Assembly: GCF_000716675.1 (NCBI RefSeq)
Contig: NZ_JNXT01000044.1
Coordinates: 1 to 64,000, forward strand
Direction: 5' to 3'
Length of the DNA: 64,000 nt
Source: Streptomyces alboflavus
GTDB lineage: Bacteria; Actinomycetota; Actinomycetes; Streptomycetales; Streptomycetaceae
In this document: positions 8,317 through 16,692 of the stretch, one piece after another
Position numbering within the stretch: the stretch's first letter is position 1
Layout of the letters: each line of letters starts with the position of its first letter
The notes under the pieces: generated by a model
Seen by the model: the letters and a program-made list of their open reading frames with translations, nothing else
Told to the model about the DNA's origin: nothing
Database searches by the model: none
Position numbers and translations under genes: made by a program

Positions 8317-10662
8317 ATGACTGCGACTCCTGCGGATGCGACTTCTGCGGAAGCGACCTCTGTGGATGCGGCCCCTGCGGATGCGACTTCTGTGGATGCG
8401 GCCCCTGTGGATGCGACGGGGCACGGCGGGGCCTGGGACGGCTTCAAGGGCGGCCTGTGGCGCGACTCCATCGACGTCCGCGACTTCGTTCAGCACAACT
8501 ACGCCCCGTACGAAGGCGACGCGGACTTCCTCACCGGCCCCACACCGCGCACCACCGCCGTCTGGCAGCGGCTCCTCTCGATGTTCCCGGAGGAGAACGA
8601 GCGCGGCGTGCACGACGTCGACATCGCGACGCCCTCCCGCATCGACGCCTTCAAGCCCGGCTACGTCGACGGCACCGCGGTCGACCACAAGGACCTGATC
8701 GTCGGCCTCCAGACCGACGCCCCGCTCAAGCGCGCCATCATGCCGAACGGCGGCTGGCGCATGGTCGAGAGCGCGCTCAACTCCTACGGCTACCCGGCCG
8801 ACCCCGCCGTCAAGGACATCTACACCCACCTCCGCAAGACCCACAACGAAGGCGTCTTCGACGCCTACACGCCCGAGATCCGCGCCTGCCGCTCCGCCGG
8901 CATCATCACCGGCCTGCCCGACGCCTACGGCCGCGGCCGCATCATCGGCGACTACCGCCGCGTCGCCCTCTACGGCGTCGACCGCCTCATCGCCGCCAAG
9001 GAGGCCGACAAGGCCCGGCGCTGCCTCGACTGGCCGACCGAGCACGTCATCCGCGACCGCGAGGAGATCTCCGAGCAGATCAAGGCCCTCGGCGAACTCA
9101 AGGCGATGGCCCTGTCCTACGGCTACGACATCTCCGGCCCCGCCCGCACCGGCCGCGAGGCCGTGCAGTGGCTGTACTTCGGTTACCTCGCCGCCGTGAA
9201 GGAGCAGAACGGCGCGGCCATGTCGATCGGCCGCATCGACAACTTCCTGGACGTCTACCTCCAGCGCGACCTCGACCGCGGCCTCATCACCGAGTCCGAA
9301 GCCCAGGAGTTCATCGACGACTTCGTCATCAAGCTGCGCATCGTCCGCTTCCTGCGCACCCCCGAGTACAACGAGGGCTTCTCCGGCGACCCCACCTGGG
9401 TCACCTGGTCCATGGCGGGCATCGGCGAGGACGGCCGCCCGCTGGTCTCCCGCACCACCTTCCGCGCCCTGCAGACCCTCTACAACCTCGGCCCCGCCCC
9501 CGAACCCAACCTGACCGTCTTCTGGTCCGGCCGACTGCCCCGCGCCTTCAAGGACTTCGCCGCCCGCGTCGCCATCGACACCTCGGCCATCCAGTTCGAG
9601 TCCGACGAGCTGATGCGCCCCAAGTACGGTGACGACACCGCGATCGCCTGCTGCGTCTCCGCGATGGCCGTCGGCAGGCAGATGCAGTTCTTCGGCGCCC
9701 GCGTCAACGTCGCCAAGGCCCTGCTCTACGCCATCAACGGCGGCCGGGACGAGCTCACCGGCAAGCGCGTCGTCGAGGGCTTCGAGCCCATCGAGGGCGA
9801 CCACCTCGACTACGACACCGTCGCCGAACGCTACGACGCCATGCTCGGCTGGCTCGGCAAGACCTACGTACACGCGCTCAACGTCATCCACTACATGCAC
9901 GACAAGTACGCCTACGAGCGCCTGGAGATGGCCCTGCACGACCAGGACGTCCTGCGCACCATGGCCTGCGGCATCGCCGGCCTGTCGGTCGCCGCCGACT
10001 CGCTCTCGGCCATCAAGCACGCCCGTGTCAAGGTCGTCCGCGACGAGACCGGCCTCGCCGTCGACTACGAGATCGAGGGCGACTACCCGGCCTACGGCAA
10101 CAACGACGAGCGGGCCGACGCCCTCGCCCAGCGGATCGTCTCCGACTTCATGGGCAAGATCCGACAGCACCCCACCTACCGCGACGCCGTCCACACCCAG
10201 TCCGTCCTGACCATCACCTCGAACGTCGTCTACGGCAAGAAGACCGGCAACACCCCCGACGGCCGCCGCGCGGGCGAGCCCTTCGCCCCCGGCGCCAACC
10301 CGATGAACGGCCGCGACGCACACGGCTACATCGCCTCGGCCCTGTCCGTCGCCAAGCTCGACTACGACGACGCCGAGGACGGCATCTCGCTGACCAACAC
10401 CATCACCCCGGACGCCCTCGGCCGCACCCCCGACGAGCGCGTCGCCAACCTCGCCGGAGTCCTCGACGGCTACATGGCGAGCGGCGGCTTCCACATGAAC
10501 GTCAACGTGCTCGACAAGGCCACCCTCCAGGACGCCATGGAGCACCCCGAGCACCACCCGCAGCTGACCATCCGCGTCTCCGGCTACGCGGTCAACTTCG
10601 TCCGCCTCACCCGCGAACAGCAGCTCGACGTCATCAACCGCACCTTCCACGGCTCCCTCTGA
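8317..10662 (+). CDS. pflB: Formate C-acetyltransferase (pyruvate formate-lyase)
   Basis: This 781-residue glycyl-radical enzyme converts pyruvate and CoA to acetyl-CoA and formate without oxygen. The adjacent catalytic cysteines are Cys445-Cys446 ([15 protein letters not shown]). The radical glycine is Gly756 in RVSGYAVNF, followed by the standard [15 protein letters not shown] ending. Length is close to the E. coli enzyme (760) once an extra N-terminal tail of about 35 residues is discounted. That tail is an Ala/Asp/Thr repeat ([18 protein letters not shown]) absent from typical PflB. The ATG has GGAAGG eight bases upstream. The activating enzyme gene follows 129 bases later. The Rex operator upstream indicates induction under low oxygen. 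The enzyme is oxygen-sensitive when active, which is striking in a genus regarded as aerobic. Confidence 0.95.
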   Translation: MTATPADATSAEATSVDAAPADATSVDAAPVDATGHGGAWDGFKGGLWRDSIDVRDFVQHNYAPYEGDADFLTGPTPRTTAVWQRLLSMFPEENERGVHDVDIATPSRIDAFKPGYVDGTAVDHKDLIVGLQTDAPLKRAIMPNGGWRMVESALNSYGYPADPAVKDIYTHLRKTHNEGVFDAYTPEIRACRSAGIITGLPDAYGRGRIIGDYRRVALYGVDRLIAAKEADKARRCLDWPTEHVIRDREEISEQIKALGELKAMALSYGYDISGPARTGREAVQWLYFGYLAAVKEQNGAAMSIGRIDNFLDVYLQRDLDRGLITESEAQEFIDDFVIKLRIVRFLRTPEYNEGFSGDPTWVTWSMAGIGEDGRPLVSRTTFRALQTLYNLGPAPEPNLTVFWSGRLPRAFKDFAARVAIDTSAIQFESDELMRPKYGDDTAIACCVSAMAVGRQMQFFGARVNVAKALLYAINGGRDELTGKRVVEGFEPIEGDHLDYDTVAERYDAMLGWLGKTYVHALNVIHYMHDKYAYERLEMALHDQDVLRTMACGIAGLSVAADSLSAIKHARVKVVRDETGLAVDYEIEGDYPAYGNNDERADALAQRIVSDFMGKIRQHPTYRDAVHTQSVLTITSNVVYGKKTGNTPDGRRAGEPFAPGANPMNGRDAHGYIASALSVAKLDYDDAEDGISLTNTITPDALGRTPDERVANLAGVLDGYMASGGFHMNVNVLDKATLQDAMEHPEHHPQLTIRVSGYAVNFVRLTREQQLDVINRTFHGSL

Positions 10663-10791
10663 GCCCCGGGCGCGCCCCGGACCGCACCCCCGCCGCGCCC
10701 CACCGACTCGCGGCCCCGGGACCGGGCCCTCACCCCGGCCCCGGGCGCCGCGACCACCACGTCCCGCCGACAGAAGTCCGGGAGACCCACC

Positions 10792-11649
10792 ATGACCGTC
10801 CTGCTCGCACCCGCCACGACCACCGCCACGGGGGCCACGAGCAAGCCCCCGGCCACCCCCGTCCCCGCCGCGCCCCTCGTTCCCGCCGTGACCCCCGCGG
10901 CCGCCGCCACCCGCCGCCCCGTGACCGGCTCCGTGCACTCCTGGGACCTGTCCACCGGCGTCGACGGCCCCGGCACCCGCTTCGTCACCTTCCTCGCGGG
11001 CTGCCCCCTCACCTGTCTGTACTGCCACAACCCCGACACCTGGCGGATGCGCTCGGGGCGCCGGAGCACCGCCGACGAGGTGCTCGCGGAGGCCGCCAAG
11101 TACACGGAGTTCATCGCGGCCGCGGGCGGCGGCGCCACCGTCAGCGGCGGCGAACCCCTCCTCCAGCCCGTCTTCACCGGCGAGCTCCTGCACCGGCTCA
11201 AGCACCAGCTCGGCCTGCACACGGCCCTCGACACCTCCGGCTTCCTCGGCGTCCGGGCCACCGACGCTCTGCTGCGCGACGTCGACCTCGTCCTGCTCGA
11301 CATCAAGTCCTGGGACCGCGAGACGTACCGCGAGGTCACCGGGCGCCCGCTGCGGCCGACCCTCGACTTCGCCGACCGCCTCGCCGCTCTCGGCAAGGAG
11401 GTCTGGGTGCGCTTCGTCCTCGTGCCGGGACTGACCGACGACCCGGCCAACGTCGACGGCGTCGCCCGCTTCGCCGCCGGGCTCGGCAACGTCTCCCGCG
11501 TGGACGTGCTGCCCTTCCACAAGCTCGGCACCGCGAAGTGGGACGCCCTCGGCAAGGACTTCACCCTCCGGGACACCCCCGCGCCGACGCCGGGGCAGCT
11601 CGCGGCGGCCAGGGAGACCTTCGCCGCACGGGGCCTGCGGGCCGTCTGA
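10792..11649 (+). CDS. pflA: Pyruvate formate-lyase activating enzyme (radical SAM)
   Basis: This 285-residue radical-SAM enzyme installs the glycyl radical on PflB. The iron-sulfur cluster motif CX3CX2C is Cys71-Cys75-Cys78 (AGCPLTCLYCHNPD). It is followed by VSGGEPLLQ (the GGE SAM motif) and LVLLDIKSWDRETYREVTG, typical of PflA. An extra N-terminal tail of about 45 Ala/Pro/Thr residues precedes the conserved start GSVHSWDLSTGVDGPGTRFV, mirroring the tail on PflB. The ATG has GGGAG nine bases upstream. It lies directly after pflB and very likely shares its transcript and Rex control. Intergenic 10663-10791 shows only GC-rich sequence. Confidence 0.94.
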   Translation: MTVLLAPATTTATGATSKPPATPVPAAPLVPAVTPAAAATRRPVTGSVHSWDLSTGVDGPGTRFVTFLAGCPLTCLYCHNPDTWRMRSGRRSTADEVLAEAAKYTEFIAAAGGGATVSGGEPLLQPVFTGELLHRLKHQLGLHTALDTSGFLGVRATDALLRDVDLVLLDIKSWDRETYREVTGRPLRPTLDFADRLAALGKEVWVRFVLVPGLTDDPANVDGVARFAAGLGNVSRVDVLPFHKLGTAKWDALGKDFTLRDTPAPTPGQLAAARETFAARGLRAV

Positions 11650-11731
11650 CGGCTCCCACCGCCCCGGCGGCCCCGGTCGCCCCGGCAGATCCCGGACCTC
11701 CCGCCGCTCCCGGCGGACGTACGCTGGAGGC

Positions 11732-11950
11732 ATGAGCACCGCCCCCGCCCCCGAACCGCGCGATCCGAAGGACGCGAAGCCCCGGCAGGACGCCAAGAAG
11801 CCGGCGAACGCGCTGATCTTCGACGACCCGCTGGCGCAGCAGTCCGCGGACGACACGGATCGCGGGTGGGGTGAGCGGCCGACGTCGTCCGGCGACAGCG
11901 CCGCCGACCTCGCCCGCTTCCTGGACGAGAAGCCGCCCCACCACATCTGA
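11732..11950 (+). CDS. Small hydrophilic conserved protein
   Basis: This 72-residue, highly charged protein has no hydrophobic segment. It begins Pro/Lys/Asp-rich (EPRDPKDAKPRQDAKKP) and then has a more structured-looking NALIFDDPLAQQSADDTDRGWGE. It ends SAADLARFLDEKPPHHI. I recognise the general pattern of a short Streptomyces protein with a C-terminal amphipathic helix, but no named family. The ATG is preceded by GGAGG (CTGGAGGC, five to six bases upstream), a strong ribosome site. It follows pflA by 82 bases and may be transcribed with it. Function unknown. Confidence 0.6.
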   Translation: MSTAPAPEPRDPKDAKPRQDAKKPANALIFDDPLAQQSADDTDRGWGERPTSSGDSAADLARFLDEKPPHHI

Positions 11951-11959
11951 GCCCGCCGG

Positions 11960-12013
11960 AGCCCCCGGGCCCACCGCAGCCCTCGGGCCCACCGCAGCCC
12001 CCGGGCCCACCGG
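11960..12013. repeat. Three tandem 18-bp repeats
   Basis: Three copies (11960-11977, 11978-11995, 11996-12013) of AGCCCCCGGGCCCACCGC, each differing by at most one base, fill the convergent gap between the small hydrophilic gene and mscL. Each unit holds CCCGGG, so the array could form GC-rich structure in either transcript. Confidence 0.7.
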
Positions 12014-12041
12014 GGCCTCCCCGCCCCGGCCCCGAGCCGGG

Positions 12042-12569
12042 CTAGAGAGCCGGGCCGCCCGGCCTGCCCTCGCCGCCGGACGTCTCGTCGCCGCCGGGCC
12101 GGTCGCCCCCGGCGCCGCGCTGGGCGACTAGCACGTCGCGGATCTCCTTGAGCACCTCCAGCTCCGAGATCTCGATGACCTCCTGCGTGCCCTCCTTCGC
12201 CGCCTGCCGCGCGGCCTGCTTGGCCAGGTACTTCGCCATCGGCATGACCATCAGGAAGTAGACGACGGCGGCGGTGATCACAAAGCTGAGGGTGGCGCTG
12301 AGCACCGAGCCCCACAGGATCGGGATGCCGCTGACCGCCTCGCCGTTCTTCACCACGCACGGCGATTTCAGGCAGGAGCTGTAGTGGTCGAGATCCTTGG
12401 TGCCCAGGGCGCCGACCAGCGGGTTGATGACGCCCTTCACCACCGAGTTCACGATGTTCGTGAACGCGGCGCCGATGACGACCGCGACGGCCAGGTCGAC
12501 GACATTGCCGCGCATCAGGAAGGCCTTGAAGCCCTGCCAGATGCCCGGATCCTTCTTCTCGCTCACCAC
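12042..12569 (-). CDS. mscL: Large-conductance mechanosensitive channel
   Basis: This 175-residue membrane channel opens under membrane tension to release solutes on osmotic downshock. TM1 (about residues 21-45) contains the MscL signature [29 protein letters not shown] periplasmic loop includes YSSCLKSPC, with a likely disulfide pair. TM2 is at about 85-105. A charged cytoplasmic helix ([14 protein letters not shown]) is followed by a long Gly-rich tail, making it longer than most MscL (about 135-150). Two adjacent GTG codons could start translation (12569 or 12566) after AAAGG. The upstream 177 bases to the next gene hold its promoter. Confidence 0.93.
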   Translation of the reverse strand: MVSEKKDPGIWQGFKAFLMRGNVVDLAVAVVIGAAFTNIVNSVVKGVINPLVGALGTKDLDHYSSCLKSPCVVKNGEAVSGIPILWGSVLSATLSFVITAAVVYFLMVMPMAKYLAKQAARQAAKEGTQEVIEISELEVLKEIRDVLVAQRGAGGDRPGGDETSGGEGRPGGPAL

Positions 12570-12726
12570 TGAGCCTTTCGTTGCATGTGCGGATTGTGCG
12601 GCAAACCGCCTTGCAACCTACGGCAGTGCGTGGCAGCCCTGTCCAATTCCATAACGCGAACGAGCGACTTGACGGGCGGTCAGCCGTGTCGTAGGCGCTT
12701 CTGCCCGTCGGACGGGTATGTACCCG

Positions 12727-12762
12727 GTTCATCGCAGGGTCACCGTTCATCGCAGGGTCACC
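12727..12762. repeat. Tandem duplication of 18 bp at the 3' end of the SAF-like gene
   Basis: GTTCATCGCAGGGTCACC occurs twice in immediate succession (12727-12744 and 12745-12762). The second copy contains the minus-strand stop at 12747. It looks like a recent slippage or duplication event. Confidence 0.75.
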
Positions 12763-13400
12763 GCGAGCCGGGCCGTCGCGCTCGCCCCGGCGAGCCGGGC
12801 CGCCGTCGCGCGCGGCACCGCGAGGACGACCAGGGCCCCGCCCTCGGCCACCGCGTCGGAAGGCTCCGGCACCTCCGACACCCGCGCCCCGGCCGCGACC
12901 ACCCGCGCCGCCCCGCCCGGCCGCGCCCCCGCCGAACCCACCGGACCCGCAGGCCCCGCCCCCGTGCCGTCCACCCCCGCGCCGTCCGCGGCCACGATGT
13001 CCACCCGGTCGCCAGGCCTCAGCAGCCGCACCGTCGCCGCGTCCGCGATCCGCACCGGCGCCGTCACCAACCGGGCGGCCCGCCGCGTCCGTTGCGGCGT
13101 CGTGTCCTCCCCGTGCTCCCCGGCGGTCGCGGGCGCCGGGGACCCCTGTGGCTGTGGTCGCCCCGGCTCACGCGGCCCCGAGGCCAGCAGCGCGGCCGCC
13201 GTCATCGCGAGGCCCACGGCAAGCGCCCGCCGCCGGTGCCTGAGCAGGCGTCGCAGCCGCTGGCGTCCGCCGCGCACATGCAGCGGGGAGAAGTGCGGCA
13301 CCTGGCAGGGCGGCGGCGCGCCGCCGCCCGGGCCGGAGCTCGACGCCGCGGAATCGTGGGAAGCCGTACGTGCGGACGTACGCGAAGGGACCTGCGTCAT
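12747..13400 (-). CDS. SAF/CpaB-RcpC-like exported or membrane-anchored protein
   Basis: This 217-residue protein has a basic N-terminal cytoplasmic part (RQRLRRLLRHRRRALA) and a hydrophobic segment at about 70-85 (VGLAMTAAALLASG). The extracytoplasmic C-terminal half resembles the RcpC/CpaB module (VTAPVRIADAATVRLLRPGDRVDIVAA). That module accompanies Flp pilus assembly in other bacteria, but no pilus genes are present here. A Gly/Pro insertion (about 150-175) interrupts the domain. The ATG start is one of several close candidates; GTG codons just upstream are also possible. The domain call rests on the RPGDRVDIVAA motif and is moderate. Confidence 0.55.
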   Translation of the reverse strand: MTQVPSRTSARTASHDSAASSSGPGGGAPPPCQVPHFSPLHVRGGRQRLRRLLRHRRRALAVGLAMTAAALLASGPREPGRPQPQGSPAPATAGEHGEDTTPQRTRRAARLVTAPVRIADAATVRLLRPGDRVDIVAADGAGVDGTGAGPAGPVGSAGARPGGAARVVAAGARVSEVPEPSDAVAEGGALVVLAVPRATAARLAGASATARLAVTLR

Positions 13401-13670
13401 GACGACCACCACCTGCTGCGAGAAGTTGGAATCCCGGTCCGGATTCCGTTCTCACGATGCAGGCCCCCGCCAGATCCCGCTGAGCCCCGTGCACTACTCG
13501 CCGGTTGTGGACAACTCCCTCACCCGAAGGGGAAGTTCCGCCCCCGCGCGCCGCAGCGGCACCGCGCCGCCCGCCCCCAGCTCACCTCGCAGCGGCACCG
13601 CACCGCCCACCCCCAGCCCTCCCCGCAGCGGCACCGCGCCGCCCGCCCCAGCCAGCCCTCCCCGCAGCCC

Positions 13671-14522
13671 CTACGGCAGCCGAATCCCCGTCTCCAGCCC
13701 GCCCAGCGCCCCCACGCACAAACAGTCCCGCTCGGCGTTCGCCGGCAGCCCCGCCACCGCGTCGAAAAGCACCGTCCGCAGTCGGCCGACATTGGCGGCG
13801 AAGACCTGGAGCACCTCGTCGTGCGAGACGCCCTCGCCGGACTCGGCGCCCGCGTCGAGGTCGGTGACGAGGGTCAGCGACGCGTAGCAGAGCTCCAGTT
13901 CACGGGCGAGGATCGCCTCGGGGTGGCCGGTCATGCCGACCACGGACCAGCCCTGCGCCGCGTACCAGCGCGACTCGGCGCGGGTCGAGAACCGGGGCCC
14001 CTCGATCACCACGAGCGTGCCGCCGTCCACCGGCTCCCAGTCGCGGCCGCGCGCGGCCTTGAGGGCGGCGGCGCGGCCCGTCGGGCAGTAGGGGTCGGCC
14101 AGCGACACGTGCACGACCTTCGGGATGCTGCCGTCGGCCAGCGGCAGGCCGTCGAAGTAGGTCCCCGGGCGGGACTGGGTGCGGTCCACGAGCTGGTCGG
14201 GCACCAGGAGCGTGCCGGGCCCGTACTCGGGCCGCAGCCCGCCGACAGCGCACGGGGCGAGTACCTGGCGCACGCCGACGGAGCGCAGCGCCCACATGTT
14301 GGCGCGGTAGTTGATGCGGTGCGGAGGCAGATGGTGGTCGCGGCCGTGGCGCGGCAGGAAGGCGACCCGCCGTCCGGCGATCTCGCCGAGGAACAGGGAG
14401 TCGCTGGGGGAGCCGTAGGGGGTGTCGACGTGCACTTCGGTGACGTCGTCGAGGAAGGAGTAGAAGCCGGAGCCGCCGATGACGCCGAGCTCGGCCTGAG
14501 TCGCGTTCGCCGTATTCACCAT
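13671..14522 (-). CDS. mtnP: S-methyl-5'-thioadenosine phosphorylase
   Basis: This 283-residue cytosolic enzyme splits methylthioadenosine with phosphate into adenine and methylthioribose 1-phosphate in methionine/polyamine salvage. Family marks are the N-terminal LGVIGGSGFYSF, the phosphate-binding FLPRHGRDHHLPPHRINYRANMWALRSVGV, and VVIEGPRFSTRAESRWY. VVGMTGHPEAILARELELCYASLTLVTDLDAG carries the purine-site Asp. GMTGHPE rather than GMTxxPE, and the overall length, fit the MtnP/PNP-2 group. The ATG has little ribosome-site complementarity, so it may start at the 5' end of its message. Purine-nucleoside specificity cannot be excluded from sequence. Confidence 0.9.
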   Translation of the reverse strand: MVNTANATQAELGVIGGSGFYSFLDDVTEVHVDTPYGSPSDSLFLGEIAGRRVAFLPRHGRDHHLPPHRINYRANMWALRSVGVRQVLAPCAVGGLRPEYGPGTLLVPDQLVDRTQSRPGTYFDGLPLADGSIPKVVHVSLADPYCPTGRAAALKAARGRDWEPVDGGTLVVIEGPRFSTRAESRWYAAQGWSVVGMTGHPEAILARELELCYASLTLVTDLDAGAESGEGVSHDEVLQVFAANVGRLRTVLFDAVAGLPANAERDCLCVGALGGLETGIRLP

Positions 14523-14554
14523 GGCCAGCACAGTAGCCGGGGCCGGATACGCCG

Positions 14555-14586
14555 AGGACCCCGCCGTCGTACGACAGCGGGGTCCT
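14555..14586 (-). terminator. Hairpin after fmdB
   Basis: A perfect 10-bp stem (AGGACCCCGC / GCGGGGTCCT) with a 12-base loop lies about 50 bases beyond the stop of the minus-strand FmdB gene and just upstream of mtnP. It has no T-tract. Confidence 0.5.
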
Positions 14587-14634
14587 GGGAAGTGCCGGGG
14601 GCCGGAGCGAACCGGCGGTCCCTGTGGGGCTCGG

Positions 14635-14976
14635 TCAGGCCGCCGAGGAGCTCGTCGACGACGAGGCGGAACCCGACGACGAGGACGAGGAGGAAGAAGA
14701 CGTGGAGGACGATGTCGACGAGGAGGACGACGAGCTGTCCGACGACTTCGACGAGGAGGCCGAGGACGACGTCGACGCGGGCGAGCTGCTGGACGACGAG
14801 CCGCGGCTGTCGTTGCGGTAGAAGCCGGAGCCCTTGAAGACGATGCCGACCGCCGAGAACACCTTCTTGAGGCGTCCGTCGCAGTTCGGGCACACGGTCA
14901 GGGCGTCATCGGTGAACTTCTGCACCGCCTCGAGGCCCTCGCCGCACTCGGTGCACTGGTACTGGTACGTCGGCAC
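14635..14976 (-). CDS. FmdB family zinc-ribbon protein with Ser-rich tail
   Basis: This 113-residue protein has an N-terminal FmdB-type zinc ribbon, MPTYQYQCTECG...CPNCDGRLKKVFSAVGIVFKGSGFYRND. The two CX2C knuckles (CTEC, CPNC) are spaced as in the family. After residue 58 the protein becomes an almost pure serine tail (over 35 Ser out of 55), probably disordered. The family is often labelled a putative regulatory protein but its role is not established. The GTG start sits behind a perfect AGGAGG ribosome site. A CIRCE element overlaps that site and the leader, suggesting HrcA heat-shock control, which is unusual for this family. Confidence 0.88.
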   Translation of the reverse strand: MPTYQYQCTECGEGLEAVQKFTDDALTVCPNCDGRLKKVFSAVGIVFKGSGFYRNDSRGSSSSSSPASTSSSASSSKSSDSSSSSSSTSSSTSSSSSSSSSGSASSSTSSSAA

Positions 14977-14986
14977 TTGCTTCCTC

Positions 14987-15013
14987 CTGGCACTCTCACT
15001 CGATGAGTGCTAA
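14987..15013 (-). promoter_or_regulatory. CIRCE element (HrcA operator) upstream of fmdB
   Basis: CTGGCACTC (14987-14995), a 9-base spacer, and GAGTGCTAA (15005-15013) match the CIRCE consensus TTAGCACTC-N9-GAGTGCTAA. The right arm is exact and the left arm matches 7 of 9 positions. The element lies 10 bases upstream of the GTG of the FmdB gene and touches its AGGAGG site, the usual CIRCE position in a leader. Confidence 0.85.
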
Positions 15014-15043
15014 CGACGGTCCATAGTGACGTATTCCGCGGGA

Positions 15044-16309
15044 TCAGTCCACCGTCACCGGCACGCGGTGACCGACGCCACGTGCCACGGTGCGGCCCGG
15101 GCTCTTCGGAGTGAGCCGGGAGCGCAGCGACAGGAGCACGGCCAGGGCGAGCGCCGTGCCGCCGAGGGGCACCAGGAATCCGGCGCCGTCCCAGAAGCGG
15201 TCCTCCAGCTGTCCCGCGACCGTGACGGCCGCCGCCTGCCCGAGCGCGACCGCGCCGGTGAGCAGGGTGAACGCCTCCGTGCGCGCGGTCGGCGCGACCA
15301 GGCTGTCGACCAGCGTGTAGCCGGTGATCAGGGCGGGCGCGATGCAGACGCCGACGAGCAGGCCGAGACCGGCGAGCAGCAGCACGGAGTGCGCGGCCCA
15401 CAGGCCGGACGCCATCAGCGTCAGTCCGGCGTACCCGAGGACGAGCCGCCGCTGCGGGGCGATCTTCCAGGCGATGGCGCCGCACGCGATCCCGGAGAGC
15501 ATGTTGCCCGCCGCGAACGTGCCGTACAGGACACCGTTCAGGCCGGGCTCCCCGATGGACTCGGTGAAGGCGGCCAGGGAGACCTGCATGCCGCCGAAGA
15601 CGGTGCCGATGCCGAGGAAGGCGACGATCAGGACGCGTACGCCGGGCACCCGCAGCGCCGAATCGTGCGCCACGCGCGCGTGGCCGGCGGCGGCGGGCTT
15701 CGGCTGGGTGGACTTCTGGGCGGCGAACAGCAGACCGCCGACGAGGGTGAGGCCCGCCTCGGTGAGCAGTCCGGCCGCCGGGTCGATGCCGGTGCACAGC
15801 GCGGTGGCGACCAGTGGGCCGAGGACGAAGGTCAGCTCGTCGGTGACGGACTCGAAGGCCGCCGCGGTCTGCGCGAGCGGGGTGCCCTGGAGCTTGACGC
15901 CCCAGCGTGCCCGCACCATCGGCCCGATCTGCGGGGTCGACGCACCCGTCGGCACGGCGGCCACGAAGAGCGCCCACAGCGGGGCGTCGGTCAGCGCGAG
16001 CACGGTCAGCGTGACGCCGGACGCGGTGTGCACGAGGACGCCGGGCAGCAGGACGGCGCGCTGCCCGAAGCGGTCGGCGAGCTTGCCGGTGAAGGGCGCG
16101 AACAGGGCCATGGAGACGCCGGTGACGGCCGACACCGCACCGGCGGCCCCGTACGAGCCGGTGGTGTGCTGCACGAGCAGCACGATGGAGATGGTGAGCA
16201 TCGCGAACGGCTGCCGCGCGGCGAATCCCGGAAGCAGGAAGGTCCAGGCGCGAGGGGTGCGCAGAAGTTGTCCGTAGCCCGGGCGGGGTTCGGTGACCGT
16301 GGACACCAC
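15044..16309 (-). CDS. MFS transporter
   Basis: This 421-residue integral membrane protein has about 12 predicted helices. It shows the MFS cytoplasmic loop 2-3 motif in FAPFTGKLADRFGQRAVLLPG (G-x3-D-R-x-G/R-R type). A related loop occurs in the second half (AWKIAPQRRLVLGYAGLTLMASG). It is expected to be a proton-driven exporter of small molecules; the substrate is not evident. Two adjacent GTG codons (16309, 16306; VVSTVTEPRPGYGQLL) follow AAGGCAAGG and are preferred over an ATG 100 bases upstream, which would add a non-membrane Arg/Pro-rich extension. A 7-bp inverted repeat lies upstream at 16541-16564 and could be an operator. Confidence 0.85.
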   Translation of the reverse strand: MVSTVTEPRPGYGQLLRTPRAWTFLLPGFAARQPFAMLTISIVLLVQHTTGSYGAAGAVSAVTGVSMALFAPFTGKLADRFGQRAVLLPGVLVHTASGVTLTVLALTDAPLWALFVAAVPTGASTPQIGPMVRARWGVKLQGTPLAQTAAAFESVTDELTFVLGPLVATALCTGIDPAAGLLTEAGLTLVGGLLFAAQKSTQPKPAAAGHARVAHDSALRVPGVRVLIVAFLGIGTVFGGMQVSLAAFTESIGEPGLNGVLYGTFAAGNMLSGIACGAIAWKIAPQRRLVLGYAGLTLMASGLWAAHSVLLLAGLGLLVGVCIAPALITGYTLVDSLVAPTARTEAFTLLTGAVALGQAAAVTVAGQLEDRFWDGAGFLVPLGGTALALAVLLSLRSRLTPKSPGRTVARGVGHRVPVTVD

Positions 16310-16692
16310 GGCCCTTGCCTTTCTGCTGCCTGGTAGCGCGGCCGCCTTCCGGGGCGACGGCGCCGAGAGCTGTCCTCTTGCGCAGAACTGCGGTAGATAC
16401 CGGTCGCCCACTGCAAGGGCGCCGCGGCCGCCATACGGTCGCGCCAGCTCTGCGTCAGACAGAGTTGGTTCGATCAGTGTCCGTACCGAGTGCCCGATGA
16501 TTCGATGCGCCGGTACGTTCAGAAGTGTGCCTTCATCGTACAGGTGCTACGTAAAACGCACCTGGGATTACGAGAAGTGAGACCCCCGCCACCTGCGAAT
16601 GCCCCCGTACCGCCCCCGAGGCGCCCCCACGCCTGCCTGTTCCGGGCTCCGCCCGGCCGTGCGCCGCCGCGACCGTCAGGCCGCGAGCCCCC
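16310..16692. other. Gene-free stretch between MFS and antiporter genes
   Basis: No supported gene lies in these 383 bases. They contain the leader and promoter region of the MFS gene. An inverted repeat sits at 16541-16564 (arms CAGGTGC / GCACCTG, 10-base spacer). A low-complexity C-rich stretch at about 16580-16692 precedes the end of the antiporter gene. I saw no terminator with a T-tract. Confidence 0.6.

Noticed and set aside
11960..12013. CRISPR array
   Set aside because: Units are 18 bp, adjoining with no unique spacers, and no cas genes are present.
6748..12750. A 2000-codon open frame on the minus strand across LtrA, pflB, pflA and mscL
   Set aside because: It is Gly/Arg/Ala/Val-rich shadow coding caused by GC-rich third positions; four recognisable genes lie in other frames over the same bases.
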